From Hahella sp. (GTDB lineage: Bacteria > Pseudomonadota > Gammaproteobacteria > Pseudomonadales > Oleiphilaceae), in assembly GCA_028280065.1 (NCBI GenBank), contig JANQMN010000104.1:1-64000 (forward strand): a stretch of DNA of 64,000 nt, in the 5' to 3' direction. Both the position numbers and the translations under genes were made by a program. Of this stretch, positions 1 to 8,816 are shown in pieces; the stretch's first letter is position 1; each line of letters begins with the position of its first letter. The notes beneath the pieces are model-generated. The model was not told where the DNA came from. It ran no database searches and saw nothing but the letters and a program-made list of their open reading frames with translations.

Positions 1-228
1 TCGATTTCTTCGTCTTCCTCTAATTCTTCCTCATCCTCATCGATTTCTTCCTGTTCTTCGATTTCTTCGTCTTCCTCTAATTCTTCCTCATCTTCATCGA
101 GTTCCTCCTGTTCCTCGATTTCTTCGTCTTCCTCTAATTCTTCCTCATCCTCATCGGTTTCTTCCTGTTCTTCAATTTCCTCGTCTTCCTCTAGTTCTTC
201 TTCATCCTCTTCGAACCCTTCCGGCTCT
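1..228. repeat. 57-bp tandem repeat coding for a 19-residue acidic unit
   Basis: Copies begin at 1, 58, 115 and 172 and are exactly 57 bp apart, so the reading frame is kept. The first three are nearly identical; the fourth is diverging. The repeat continues beyond the left edge, so the copy number is unknown. On the coding (minus) strand each unit reads as runs of Glu and Asp broken by Leu, Ile, Gln and Thr. Confidence 0.95.
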
Positions 229-680
229 TCGGTTTCATTATCGTCAACAGACCCTTCTTCTTGGATCGCGTCTTGTACTTCTTCCTCCACTAACTCGGAT
301 ACGAGAACCTCGTCACTTGGTTCATCCGTCAATACTCTTTCATCTTCTGGGCTTTCTTCCAGTTCAACTTTAATTGGAATCAATGAGTCTTCTTCGGGAA
401 CTCCTTCGAGTTGTATTAGTTCTCGCAGGTCTGACTGATCTTCGATGACATCAGAGATTGTATCGACAGTCTCAATAGTTTCATCCGGTAAATGACTTTC
501 ATCCAGGCGGTTGAGTCGGGCGAAATCTTCTTGCCAGTCGTAGTCTTCCTCCATCGCTCTGGAAACAATGGGAAAGAGCAGAAGTTGAATGGAAAAAATA
601 CAAATGACTGCCGCCTTGCCTAACGGTCTTAGTCGACCGCGACTGGTGGTATGTAGATTATTTACCGGCAGGCTGCGCAT
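1..680 (-). CDS. Secreted acidic-repeat protein (partial, C-terminus beyond window)
   Basis: An open frame on the minus strand starts at ATG 678-680 and runs off the window without a stop. Residues about 20-40 form a hydrophobic segment ending in VSRA, consistent with a signal peptide or membrane anchor; the mature part would begin near MEEDYDW. The middle (about residues 45-145) is acidic but complex. From about residue 150 it becomes a Glu/Asp-rich repeat of 19 residues, encoded by a 57-bp tandem repeat. I do not recognise a family. Very acidic repeats in exported proteins often bind calcium or act as flexible spacers, but that is inference. The downstream end and total length are not visible. 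Confidence 0.75.
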   Translation of the reverse strand, partial: MRSLPVNNLHTTSRGRLRPLGKAAVICIFSIQLLLFPIVSRAMEEDYDWQEDFARLNRLDESHLPDETIETVDTISDVIEDQSDLRELIQLEGVPEEDSLIPIKVELEESPEDERVLTDEPSDEVLVSELVEEEVQDAIQEEGSVDDNETEEPEGFEEDEEELEEDEEIEEQEETDEDEEELEEDEEIEEQEELDEDEEELEEDEEIEEQEEIDEDEEELEEDEEI

Positions 681-760
681 GGATTCTCTTACAGTTATTC
701 CAGGTTACTAGTATGGCAGTTTTGCGTTTTGGAAATTATCATTGCTTTGACTGGAAAATG

Positions 761-2377
761 TTAGCTTATGTTAGACGATTGAAAATATTGACCTTTTGGC
801 CATCTGAAGGTAAAGCAAGCGCCGCCGAGTTTGCTTTCTCCCAGGGCTATTGTCCCGCCATGCATGCCGGCTATTCTTTTGACAATTGCCAGGCCTAAGC
901 CGAATCCCCCCATTTTTTTGCTGCGACTGGTTTCAATTCTGGTAAAGGGATTGAAGATGGTCTCCCATTGCTCTTTCGGAATGCCTTCTCCATCGTCTTC
1001 AAATGTCAGTTGATAGAAGTTTGATTCCATTGAGAAACCGATTTTCATTTCTTCCGACGCATATCTAAGACCGTTGTTCACCAGATTTTGCAACATTCGG
1101 GCGAGATAGAACGGATAGGCCGTCACTTTGATATCCTCTGGCAAGTCCATCACTAAGGTTTTGCCGGGATATAGGTTGGCGGTGAACTCCTTTACCTCCC
1201 GTAGCAGTTGGTGAATGCTGACGGTTCTCAGTTCAGGCTCATTGCCGGCAGATTCCAGGACGCTTGATTCCAGTTGGTGATAAAGGAGTATTTCGTCGAC
1301 TAAATTATTGAGGTCTTTGATATCCTTCCTTAACCCAGTTATCTGCTTGGACTGGCTGGTATCGGTGGTTTTGCTTTCAAGCAGATCAAGCCGGAACTTC
1401 ATTCGGGCAATCGGCGTTCTCAGATCATGGGAAACGGCTTGGGTGATATGCTTTTGCTCGGTCAACAGAGATTCAATTCGTCCCGCCATAGTATTGAAGC
1501 TCCGCGCCATATCGGCAATGGTATCTCTTCCCTTATCATCGATTCGGGCATTTAGGTCTGCCGGACCCAGTTGAGCCATGGCTTTGTTCATTCGTTTCAG
1601 GCGTGTTTCCACACGATGAATAAGCAGGTAGGCAATGGAGCCGGTTATCAACAGGGAAAAGGCGACTATCGCGACAATCAGAAACGTGGAAGTTTGGCTA
1701 AATTGGGGAATAGGTCCCAGTACCAGAATATTGTCCGATTTACCGAAGGGTGCATAGACCAGAATTTGTTCGCTGCCGGATAAACTGGTCTGCCAACTAA
1801 CCACGATATCGCCTTCGGCAAGCCTTCTCTTTTGCGCTTTGTCTGTTTGCAACTCTGAACCTGTTAGCAACTCAACAGGGAAGGAAAAAATTGACCGTAG
1901 TCGAGTCGCCTGTTGAGGTATTTCTTGCTGTGAATACCGCCCTAACTCATTCAACGCTAATAGCGCGGCAACGCGCAACTGTTGCTCAGCAACACTTTGA
2001 ATCATGGCGACAAGCGCCAAATCAGGTTGCTTGGGTACTTGCCCGATGACTTCGAATTGGTCGCCTAATTTTGTTGGACGAAAGATAATTTCGTTGCGCT
2101 TTAAGGCCTGGATTTCCCGGCCCGTAAGACTTAATGAAGACCTGTTTTTCAGTTCGAGCCGCAGACCGCTGAGTCTTGCGACAATTTTCAACCATTCTTG
2201 CTGCTTGTCACCTTGGTGCCGCGCCGCGCCTTCCTGAATAAGGGTAAAAGTACCGGCGAATATAGAGTGATTGTAGGCAGCCAAGCGGTGTTCGTTCACC
2301 TGATTAAAAATGAGATAACTACCCATACCGGCCAGTAGCACGGCAATGACGACTCCAAGGTAGATTCTTAAAAACAT
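761..2377 (-). CDS. RstB-like membrane sensor histidine kinase
   Basis: Start chosen at ATG 2375-2377, because MFLRIYLGVV opens directly into the first membrane helix as in RstB-type kinases. An upstream in-frame ATG at 2450-2452 would add 25 residues; neither start has a clear ribosome site. Order: TM helix (about 5-25), periplasmic sensor region (about 30-230), second TM (about 231-253), HAMP (about 254-305), HisKA with phospho-accepting His in SHDLRTPIARMKF (about residue 317), and a HATPase domain with N-box LQNLVNNGLRYA, G1 DDGEGI and G2 GGFGLGLAI. All catalytic boxes look intact. No response regulator is adjacent: the upstream gene is a LacI regulator and the downstream gene is the acidic-repeat protein. 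Its partner must lie elsewhere or beyond the left edge. Confidence 0.9.
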   Translation of the reverse strand: MFLRIYLGVVIAVLLAGMGSYLIFNQVNEHRLAAYNHSIFAGTFTLIQEGAARHQGDKQQEWLKIVARLSGLRLELKNRSSLSLTGREIQALKRNEIIFRPTKLGDQFEVIGQVPKQPDLALVAMIQSVAEQQLRVAALLALNELGRYSQQEIPQQATRLRSIFSFPVELLTGSELQTDKAQKRRLAEGDIVVSWQTSLSGSEQILVYAPFGKSDNILVLGPIPQFSQTSTFLIVAIVAFSLLITGSIAYLLIHRVETRLKRMNKAMAQLGPADLNARIDDKGRDTIADMARSFNTMAGRIESLLTEQKHITQAVSHDLRTPIARMKFRLDLLESKTTDTSQSKQITGLRKDIKDLNNLVDEILLYHQLESSVLESAGNEPELRTVSIHQLLREVKEFTANLYPGKTLVMDLPEDIKVTAYPFYLARMLQNLVNNGLRYASEEMKIGFSMESNFYQLTFEDDGEGIPKEQWETIFNPFTRIETSRSKKMGGFGLGLAIVKRIAGMHGGTIALGESKLGGACFTFRWPKGQYFQSSNIS

Positions 2378-2546
2378 GCGGTTATCGGTTGGTTTTAGGT
2401 ACGAACTATAAAAGTGTAGCCTTTTTCTTCTGTCATTATGAAAAATGGGCATGATGGAGACGTGATGGCTTTCATCCTCTGAACAAACTCAGCCCGAGGG
2501 AAACAGATCAGCGTAGAGGTGAGATGCTTGAGAAACGGTACCTGAA

Positions 2547-3590
2547 CTAAGCCGTTTGCCCTGTAAATACCGACGTTGGAATCACTGTGTGCTGATCAAT
2601 TTGCCCGTCTATCAGAAGCTGAACAGCCATTTTACCTTTCTGGAATACTTGCTGATGCACGGTGGTAACCGGTGGAAGATTATGTTCCGCTTGGGTAATG
2701 CCGTCAAAACCGGCGATGCGTATGTCTTCCGGAACCTTTAAACCTGCAAGCGTTGTCGTACGCAGAGCTGCCAGAGCGAACACGTCGCTCATACAGAGTA
2801 ATAGTTCCGGGCGTGGATTGTGAGCGAGGGCTTCTCGGGTAGCCATTTCCGCATGCTCGGGCAGGTTTTCCGGAATTGTCCAAATGTATTCCGGTGGAAT
2901 CACTACTTTTTGTTCTTCGGCGGCACGCAAATAGCCACGCAATCGGCGGCGGCTGATAGATTCGTCGTCGTCTAATAATTCTTCATGGGTAATTCGGCAA
3001 ACCCGGTCGGTATCGACAAGACGTAAACCCAGGATGGCAACGTGCTTGGCCTTGCCCATAACTTGCTTGGCCAGAGAATAAGCACCTTCCAAGTTATCGA
3101 TGTTTATTGACCCATATCCCTCGTGGTCGAAATCGACAGTGATCAGCGGTTTATTGAATTTAGTCGCCCTGTCAAATATACGCGGATCCCGCGGTGCGCC
3201 GTAGACGATAATGCCATCGGCCATCGCCAATAAGCTGGTTTGCTGGTTATCCGCATTGTCGCCGGGAATGAGCAGTAATTGCAGATTGTTTTCCGTAAGT
3301 ACTTCAGAAACGCCCTTTAAGAACAAGCTGGCAACCGGGTCCGAAAAACTGTAGCTCAGACTGTCGCTCAAGATGATGCAAATAGTATGGGACTGTTTTA
3401 CCAGTGCTTTTTCAGGCGAGCTTTTGGGACTGTTGTAGCCATATTTCTGACATTCGCTGAGAATCTTATGTCGAAGTTCCGGGGAAAGCTGATGGGGATT
3501 GTGGAAGGCGTTGGAAATTGTGGCGGGAGATACCCCGATTAGCTTGGCAATTTCTTTTTGGGTAATTCGTTTTCCGCTGGATTTCTTCAT
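2547..3590 (-). CDS. LacI-family transcriptional repressor of the sucrose module
   Basis: A 347-residue protein, the usual LacI/GalR length. Residues 9-36 carry the DNA-binding helix-turn-helix and hinge (TQKEIAKLIGVSPATISNAF), and the rest is the periplasmic-binding-protein-like effector domain (for example ITVDFDHEGYGSINIDN and IRIAGFDGITQAEHNLPPVTTV). It lies downstream of the porin gene on the same strand, with a terminator between them, so it probably has its own promoter in 3591-3760. The near-perfect palindromes in the porin/amylosucrase intergenic region are likely its operators. The effector is probably sucrose or a derivative, inferred from the neighbours. No close ribosome site is seen before the ATG. 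Confidence 0.88.
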   Translation of the reverse strand: MKKSSGKRITQKEIAKLIGVSPATISNAFHNPHQLSPELRHKILSECQKYGYNSPKSSPEKALVKQSHTICIILSDSLSYSFSDPVASLFLKGVSEVLTENNLQLLLIPGDNADNQQTSLLAMADGIIVYGAPRDPRIFDRATKFNKPLITVDFDHEGYGSINIDNLEGAYSLAKQVMGKAKHVAILGLRLVDTDRVCRITHEELLDDDESISRRRLRGYLRAAEEQKVVIPPEYIWTIPENLPEHAEMATREALAHNPRPELLLCMSDVFALAALRTTTLAGLKVPEDIRIAGFDGITQAEHNLPPVTTVHQQVFQKGKMAVQLLIDGQIDQHTVIPTSVFTGQTA

Positions 3591-3762
3591 AAGGTGAGTT
3601 GACGAATTAAGTAAACAGAGGAGTGGATTTAGTATTCACTTCATATAACTAAAAAAGACGAGTAAAGCAACTAGATAGAACCGGCATGGCCGATGTACGG
3701 CAACAAATAGGGAGGGGCGGAAGTTCCGTTCGCATCCAGGTTTCGCACTTTTGACGAAATCT

Positions 3763-3786
3763 AAAAAGCGGGGCCTTTCGACCCCG
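3763..3786 (-). terminator. Rho-independent terminator after the porin gene
   Basis: Read on the minus strand: a GC-rich stem CGGGGTC / GGCCCCG closed by a GAAA tetraloop and followed by CTTTTTAG. It lies 25 bases beyond the porin stop codon, so it should separate most porin transcripts from lacI. Confidence 0.85.
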
Positions 3787-3811
3787 AACACACTTTTCGC
3801 AGGAAAGAGCT

Positions 3812-5203
<1,392 letters not shown>

Positions 5204-5237
5204 TTAAGTGACACGCGATGTCTTGAGAAACATGCTA

Positions 5238-5253
5238 ACTAAATAAATTAAGA
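5238..5253. promoter_or_regulatory. Candidate secondary LacI operator, porin side
   Basis: ACTAAATAAATTAAGA has the same left half and centre as the strong operator at 5328-5343 and matches 5 of 7 bases in the right half. Another imperfect AT-rich palindrome (CTAA...TTAG, 5269-5282) lies nearby. Both sit 70-110 bases upstream of the porin start, where a repressor could act on the porin promoter. Confidence 0.5.
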
Positions 5254-5319
5254 TTATCAATAGTAAATCTAAAATAAATTAGCTGTGTGGGTTATAAGCT
5301 GTTGTTTGTGGCAATATAA

Positions 5320-5348
5320 TTGCCTTAACTAAATAAATTTAGTAAAAT
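5320..5348 (+). promoter_or_regulatory. Amylosucrase promoter with LacI operator in its spacer
   Basis: A -35 box TTGCCT (5320-5325) and a -10 box TAAAAT (5343-5348) are separated by exactly 17 bases. The spacer holds a perfect 16-bp palindrome, ACTAAATAAATTTAGT (5328-5343). It extends to a 22-bp imperfect palindrome from 5325 to 5346. A repressor bound here would block RNA polymerase directly. Confidence 0.75.
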
Positions 5349-5464
5349 GATTTCCATTCTTTTAAAATAGTGGGCACAGACGACTGGGTGGACCCATGCC
5401 TTTTTTGTGTTCTTGGTTTGAATCGCTAAACTGAAAAGCTTGATGCTTATCTGAGGAATGTGCC

Positions 5465-7393
5465 GTGCAAGAAAACGCTCAACGGAAAATGCCTGTCAAT
5501 AAACTGCTGGATAAACTTAACCTGGCTTCGTTGGATGCATCGGCCAAGAACGCGTTTATAGAACGGCTGAAGGATAATTTTGCTCGGCTAACCGGTTATC
5601 TGGAGTCGCTATATGGCCATCGACAAGACTATCTGCCCTTTCTTGAGGAGCTGTTGACGACGCTGATCGCGGCGGAAGCCGCACGGCCCAAATCCCTGCG
5701 CGACCAGGATAAAGACCGGCAATCCCACCCGGATTGGTACAAAAATCAGGATATCGTGGGCATGGCGGTATATGTAGATCTGTTTGCCGGTGACTTAAAC
5801 GGATTGAAAGAGAAAATTCCTTACCTGCAGGAAATCGGTATTAACTATTTGCATTTGATGCCGCTTTACGCCTCTCCCGAAGGTCACAACGATGGTGGCT
5901 ATGCCGTTTCTGATTATCGAACGGTAAATGCGGATCTAGGCAGCTTTGACGACCTGGTATCCCTGGGCGATGCACTGCGTAAGGCAGGTATCAAGATGGT
6001 GCTGGACTTTGTCTTCAACCATACCTCTGACGAGCATCGATGGGTTCGTGCGGCATTGGAAGGGAATCGCAAGTATCAGGATTTTTATTACCTTTTTGAC
6101 TCCAAGTCCGAGGTTGATGAATACAATAAAACCGTCAGAGAGATATTTCCCCAGGTCCGGCGAGGCAGTTTTACGTTTGTACCCTCGCTAAGCAAATGGG
6201 TTTGGACGACTTTTAACTCTTTCCAGTGGGATCTCAACTATTCCAACCCTCATGTCTTTAGTGCAATTTGCGGCGAAATGCTGTATTTGGCTAACGCCGG
6301 TTGTGATGTGCTTCGGCTGGATGCATTGGCATTTATCTGGAAGGAAAAAGGAACCGTATGCGAAAGCCTGCCGAAAGCGCACACCTTGATAAAAGCCTTT
6401 AATCTATGCTTGAAGATTGCGGCGCCCTCGGTGGTATTTAAGTCCGAAGCCATTGTTCATCCGGACGAAGTGGCGGAGTATATTTCCCGGGACGAATGCG
6501 CTTTATCTTACAATCCGTTACTGATGGCGCTAGCCTGGGAAAGCCTGGCGACTCGGAAAACCAACTTGCTCACCGCATCGATGTTTAAGAGTTTTGCTAT
6601 TCCGGAAGATTGCACCTGGGTGAACTACCTGCGTTGCCATGACGATATCGGTTGGACCTGGGACGACGCCGTTTCCGGGCGCCTCGGTATAAACGGCTAC
6701 AATCATCGCTTATTTCTGAATCAGTTTTACACCGGCCGGTTCCCGGGTAGTTTCGCCCAGGGCGTTCCGTTTCAGGAGAACCCGTCCAATGGCGATTGCC
6801 GGGTTTGCGGGTCCCTCGCCTCTCTTGCCGGACTGGAGCAGGCGTTGATGGTGAATAATCAGGAGCTGATCGAACACGCGGTAAGAAGAATCGTCATGCT
6901 GAACGCCGTTAATCTCGCGATGGCGGGTATTCCGCTCTTGTATCAGGGCGACGAGTTGACTGTTCTCAACGATTATTCCTACGTATATGAGCCGACTAAA
7001 AGGAACGATGGCCGGTGGGTGAATCGGAAGAAAATAACGCCGGTGGATATTCAGCGGGCAAAAAATCCGAACACTCCCCATTACACCATATTCAAAGCTC
7101 TGAAAGAGATGATCGCAACCCGCAAGTCTTACCCGGTGTTTGGCAAATCTACAACGACAGTTCTTGAAACGTACAATCCACATGCATTCGCTTTTTTCAG
7201 GGAGCATGCTGATGGCGGAAGATTACTAGTTATCGCAAACTTCAGCGAACATCGGCTGGAGATCCCATACTCCATTACCGATATCCTGACGTCATCGAAT
7301 ATCGAAGACTTGCGGGGAGGGGCGCGTCCTGATCCGGGCTATCCTCTGGCTTTTGAGGCCTATGATGTTAAATGGCTGTACGCAAAAACTTGA
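5465..7393 (+). CDS. Amylosucrase (GH13, sucrose to alpha-1,4-glucan + fructose)
   Basis: A 642-residue protein starting at GTG, with GAGGA 8 bases upstream. It follows Neisseria polysaccharea amylosucrase (family length about 636) closely along its whole length. Examples are WTTFNSFQWDLNYSNP, FKSEAIVHPDEV and GDCRVCGSLASL. The catalytic residues fall at the same numbers as in that enzyme: nucleophile Asp286 (DVLRLDALAF), acid/base Glu328 (KSEAIVHPD) and Asp393 (CHDDIGWTWD). The enzyme transfers glucosyl units from sucrose to a growing glucan without a nucleotide sugar. There is no signal peptide, so it should be cytoplasmic. No inner-membrane sucrose transporter or fructokinase is beside it. 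It ends 24 bases before the convergent small gene at 7418. Confidence 0.95.
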   Translation: MQENAQRKMPVNKLLDKLNLASLDASAKNAFIERLKDNFARLTGYLESLYGHRQDYLPFLEELLTTLIAAEAARPKSLRDQDKDRQSHPDWYKNQDIVGMAVYVDLFAGDLNGLKEKIPYLQEIGINYLHLMPLYASPEGHNDGGYAVSDYRTVNADLGSFDDLVSLGDALRKAGIKMVLDFVFNHTSDEHRWVRAALEGNRKYQDFYYLFDSKSEVDEYNKTVREIFPQVRRGSFTFVPSLSKWVWTTFNSFQWDLNYSNPHVFSAICGEMLYLANAGCDVLRLDALAFIWKEKGTVCESLPKAHTLIKAFNLCLKIAAPSVVFKSEAIVHPDEVAEYISRDECALSYNPLLMALAWESLATRKTNLLTASMFKSFAIPEDCTWVNYLRCHDDIGWTWDDAVSGRLGINGYNHRLFLNQFYTGRFPGSFAQGVPFQENPSNGDCRVCGSLASLAGLEQALMVNNQELIEHAVRRIVMLNAVNLAMAGIPLLYQGDELTVLNDYSYVYEPTKRNDGRWVNRKKITPVDIQRAKNPNTPHYTIFKALKEMIATRKSYPVFGKSTTTVLETYNPHAFAFFREHADGGRLLVIANFSEHRLEIPYSITDILTSSNIEDLRGGARPDPGYPLAFEAYDVKWLYAKT

Positions 7394-7417
7394 ACCATGC
7401 CGCAATACGCTCGCCGA

Positions 7418-7684
7418 TCAGGTTGAGCGTTTTGCAAACTTCTCCACAAGCTCTATCGCCCGAAATGCATCCTGTAGGGTATCCATGCTGCAAAGATATT
7501 CTCCATGGCGATAGGATTCCCAGAGGGCGTTGAACTGGGTGGCATCTTTTTGGACATAGCCGTTTATACGTTTCTGTTTGACTCTTACCATTGTGCCGAT
7601 CGTGTCTACCGACTGGATGAGATAACTGCCCATGGTTTCATAGATATGGTTAACCAGATCGTCTACCGCCTTTGTGTTATTCAT
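7418..7684 (-). CDS. Small unknown protein, last gene of the VirD4-like/PEGA unit
   Basis: An 88-residue soluble, helix-rich protein with no signal peptide or membrane helix. I do not recognise a family. It follows the PEGA gene by 65 bases on the same strand, and the reading frame and composition look like real coding sequence. It contains a basic patch (VRVKQKRINGYVQK) and a C-terminal helix (LQDAFRAIELVEKFAKR). It may be a partner of the two membrane proteins upstream, but that rests only on position. Confidence 0.6.
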   Translation of the reverse strand: MNNTKAVDDLVNHIYETMGSYLIQSVDTIGTMVRVKQKRINGYVQKDATQFNALWESYRHGEYLCSMDTLQDAFRAIELVEKFAKRST

Positions 7685-7749
7685 GGTGGCTCAGCTCTTT
7701 GCCAGATTGATTCCCATCGCTGAAAACACGCGTCTCGCAGAAAAGGATT

Positions 7750-8808
7750 TTAGGAGCCCAGATTTCTAAACCAGTCAAGCAAGCCTCCGTCTTCCTTTTT
7801 TTCCTCTTTTTGTGTTTCCTCCGGTTTGATGGCCGGGTCCGCTTGTTCTTCGGCGGCAATTTCAGCCGGCGTTGGTTCAGGTAGTTCGATTGGCTGAAGA
7901 TCGACATCCAGGACGATATCCTCGCGTAGTTCATGCCATAAGTTGCGGGTTTCAAAGCCTTCAGCGGTTACTTCAATGTGGTATGAGCCGTACTCCAATA
8001 ACATTCCTGGGCTATAGCGCGGTTTGATATTAAGGATGCGAATTTTTGCTCCTGGTACGGTACTTACCGCAAAGGTATAGGTCGGGACCGGAGGTTCCTG
8101 TGCGGACTCTTCAACTGGCTGGGAGTCTTCAGGCTCAGCCGCTGCGGTGGCTGCCGCCTGCTGTCGGGCTTCTAGTTCAGCCAGGCGTTGTGCCTCGGCC
8201 GCGGCCCTTTCCTGTTCCTGAATCAGCTCTTCCTTAACGGTAATCTGATCCTCTAACTGATTTATATAAAAGGTTAAATCTTCTATGTTGGCGATTATGA
8301 ACTCCCGCTCCTTCTCCAGCTTTTCTTGGCTGGCTTGTAAATCTGCTACCGTATTTTGATGATCCGGCTGGATTACCGAAGGTTTCCAATCGGTGAGATT
8401 TTGTTGTTCGAAAGAAACCTCAAGTTGGAGCGCTTTGGTTTCTGTACGCCGTAGCTTTTGGATCTGTGCGCGATAGTCGCGTACGGCAAGGTTGTAATCG
8501 ATTTGCACCTGGGAGAATATCTGCCAAGCTTGGTCAAACTTGCGTCTTTTTTCTTCCTCTATTCGAAGTTGCTCCTGGCGTTGCGCTTCGATAGCGGCAA
8601 GGCGTCTTTCCTCCATACCCTGTTGGAGCATTTCCGTGCCTTTAATGCCGCCGGCTATCAAAGCGGGAATGATCAATGCCAAAACCAAATAGCCCAGCAA
8701 AAACGAGCGCAGACGTTGTCGGGTAAGAGCGCGGTCCGGTTCGACCACTGTGGCCTCGGTATCGGCGTCGACGATGCTGGTTTTGAGGATTTTCGCCAGT
8801 TCATTCAT
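7750..8808 (-). CDS. Single-pass membrane protein with long coiled coil and PEGA domain
   Basis: Start chosen at ATG 8806-8808, because GAGGTG lies 5 bases upstream. A GTG at 8818-8820 overlaps the stop of the preceding gene but has a worse site. The 352-residue protein has a cytoplasmic N-terminus (1-33), one TM helix (about 35-55), a long coiled coil (about 60-220, interrupted near 140) and a Pro-rich linker. A PEGA domain follows at about 244-303 (VSTVPGAKIRILNIKPRYSPG...YHIEVTAEGFET). An acidic tail ends in LLDWFRNLGS. PEGA domains are small beta folds usually found outside the inner membrane, often near the cell wall. It is translationally linked to the VirD4-like gene, suggesting a joint envelope complex. 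Confidence 0.8.
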   Translation of the reverse strand: MNELAKILKTSIVDADTEATVVEPDRALTRQRLRSFLLGYLVLALIIPALIAGGIKGTEMLQQGMEERRLAAIEAQRQEQLRIEEEKRRKFDQAWQIFSQVQIDYNLAVRDYRAQIQKLRRTETKALQLEVSFEQQNLTDWKPSVIQPDHQNTVADLQASQEKLEKEREFIIANIEDLTFYINQLEDQITVKEELIQEQERAAAEAQRLAELEARQQAAATAAAEPEDSQPVEESAQEPPVPTYTFAVSTVPGAKIRILNIKPRYSPGMLLEYGSYHIEVTAEGFETRNLWHELREDIVLDVDLQPIELPEPTPAEIAAEEQADPAIKPEETQKEEKKEDGGLLDWFRNLGS

Positions 8809-8816
8809 GCTGCACC

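Noticed and set aside
1-228. Tandem repeat considered as a CRISPR array
   Set aside because: The repeat is contiguous without spacers and stays in frame as an acidic protein repeat.
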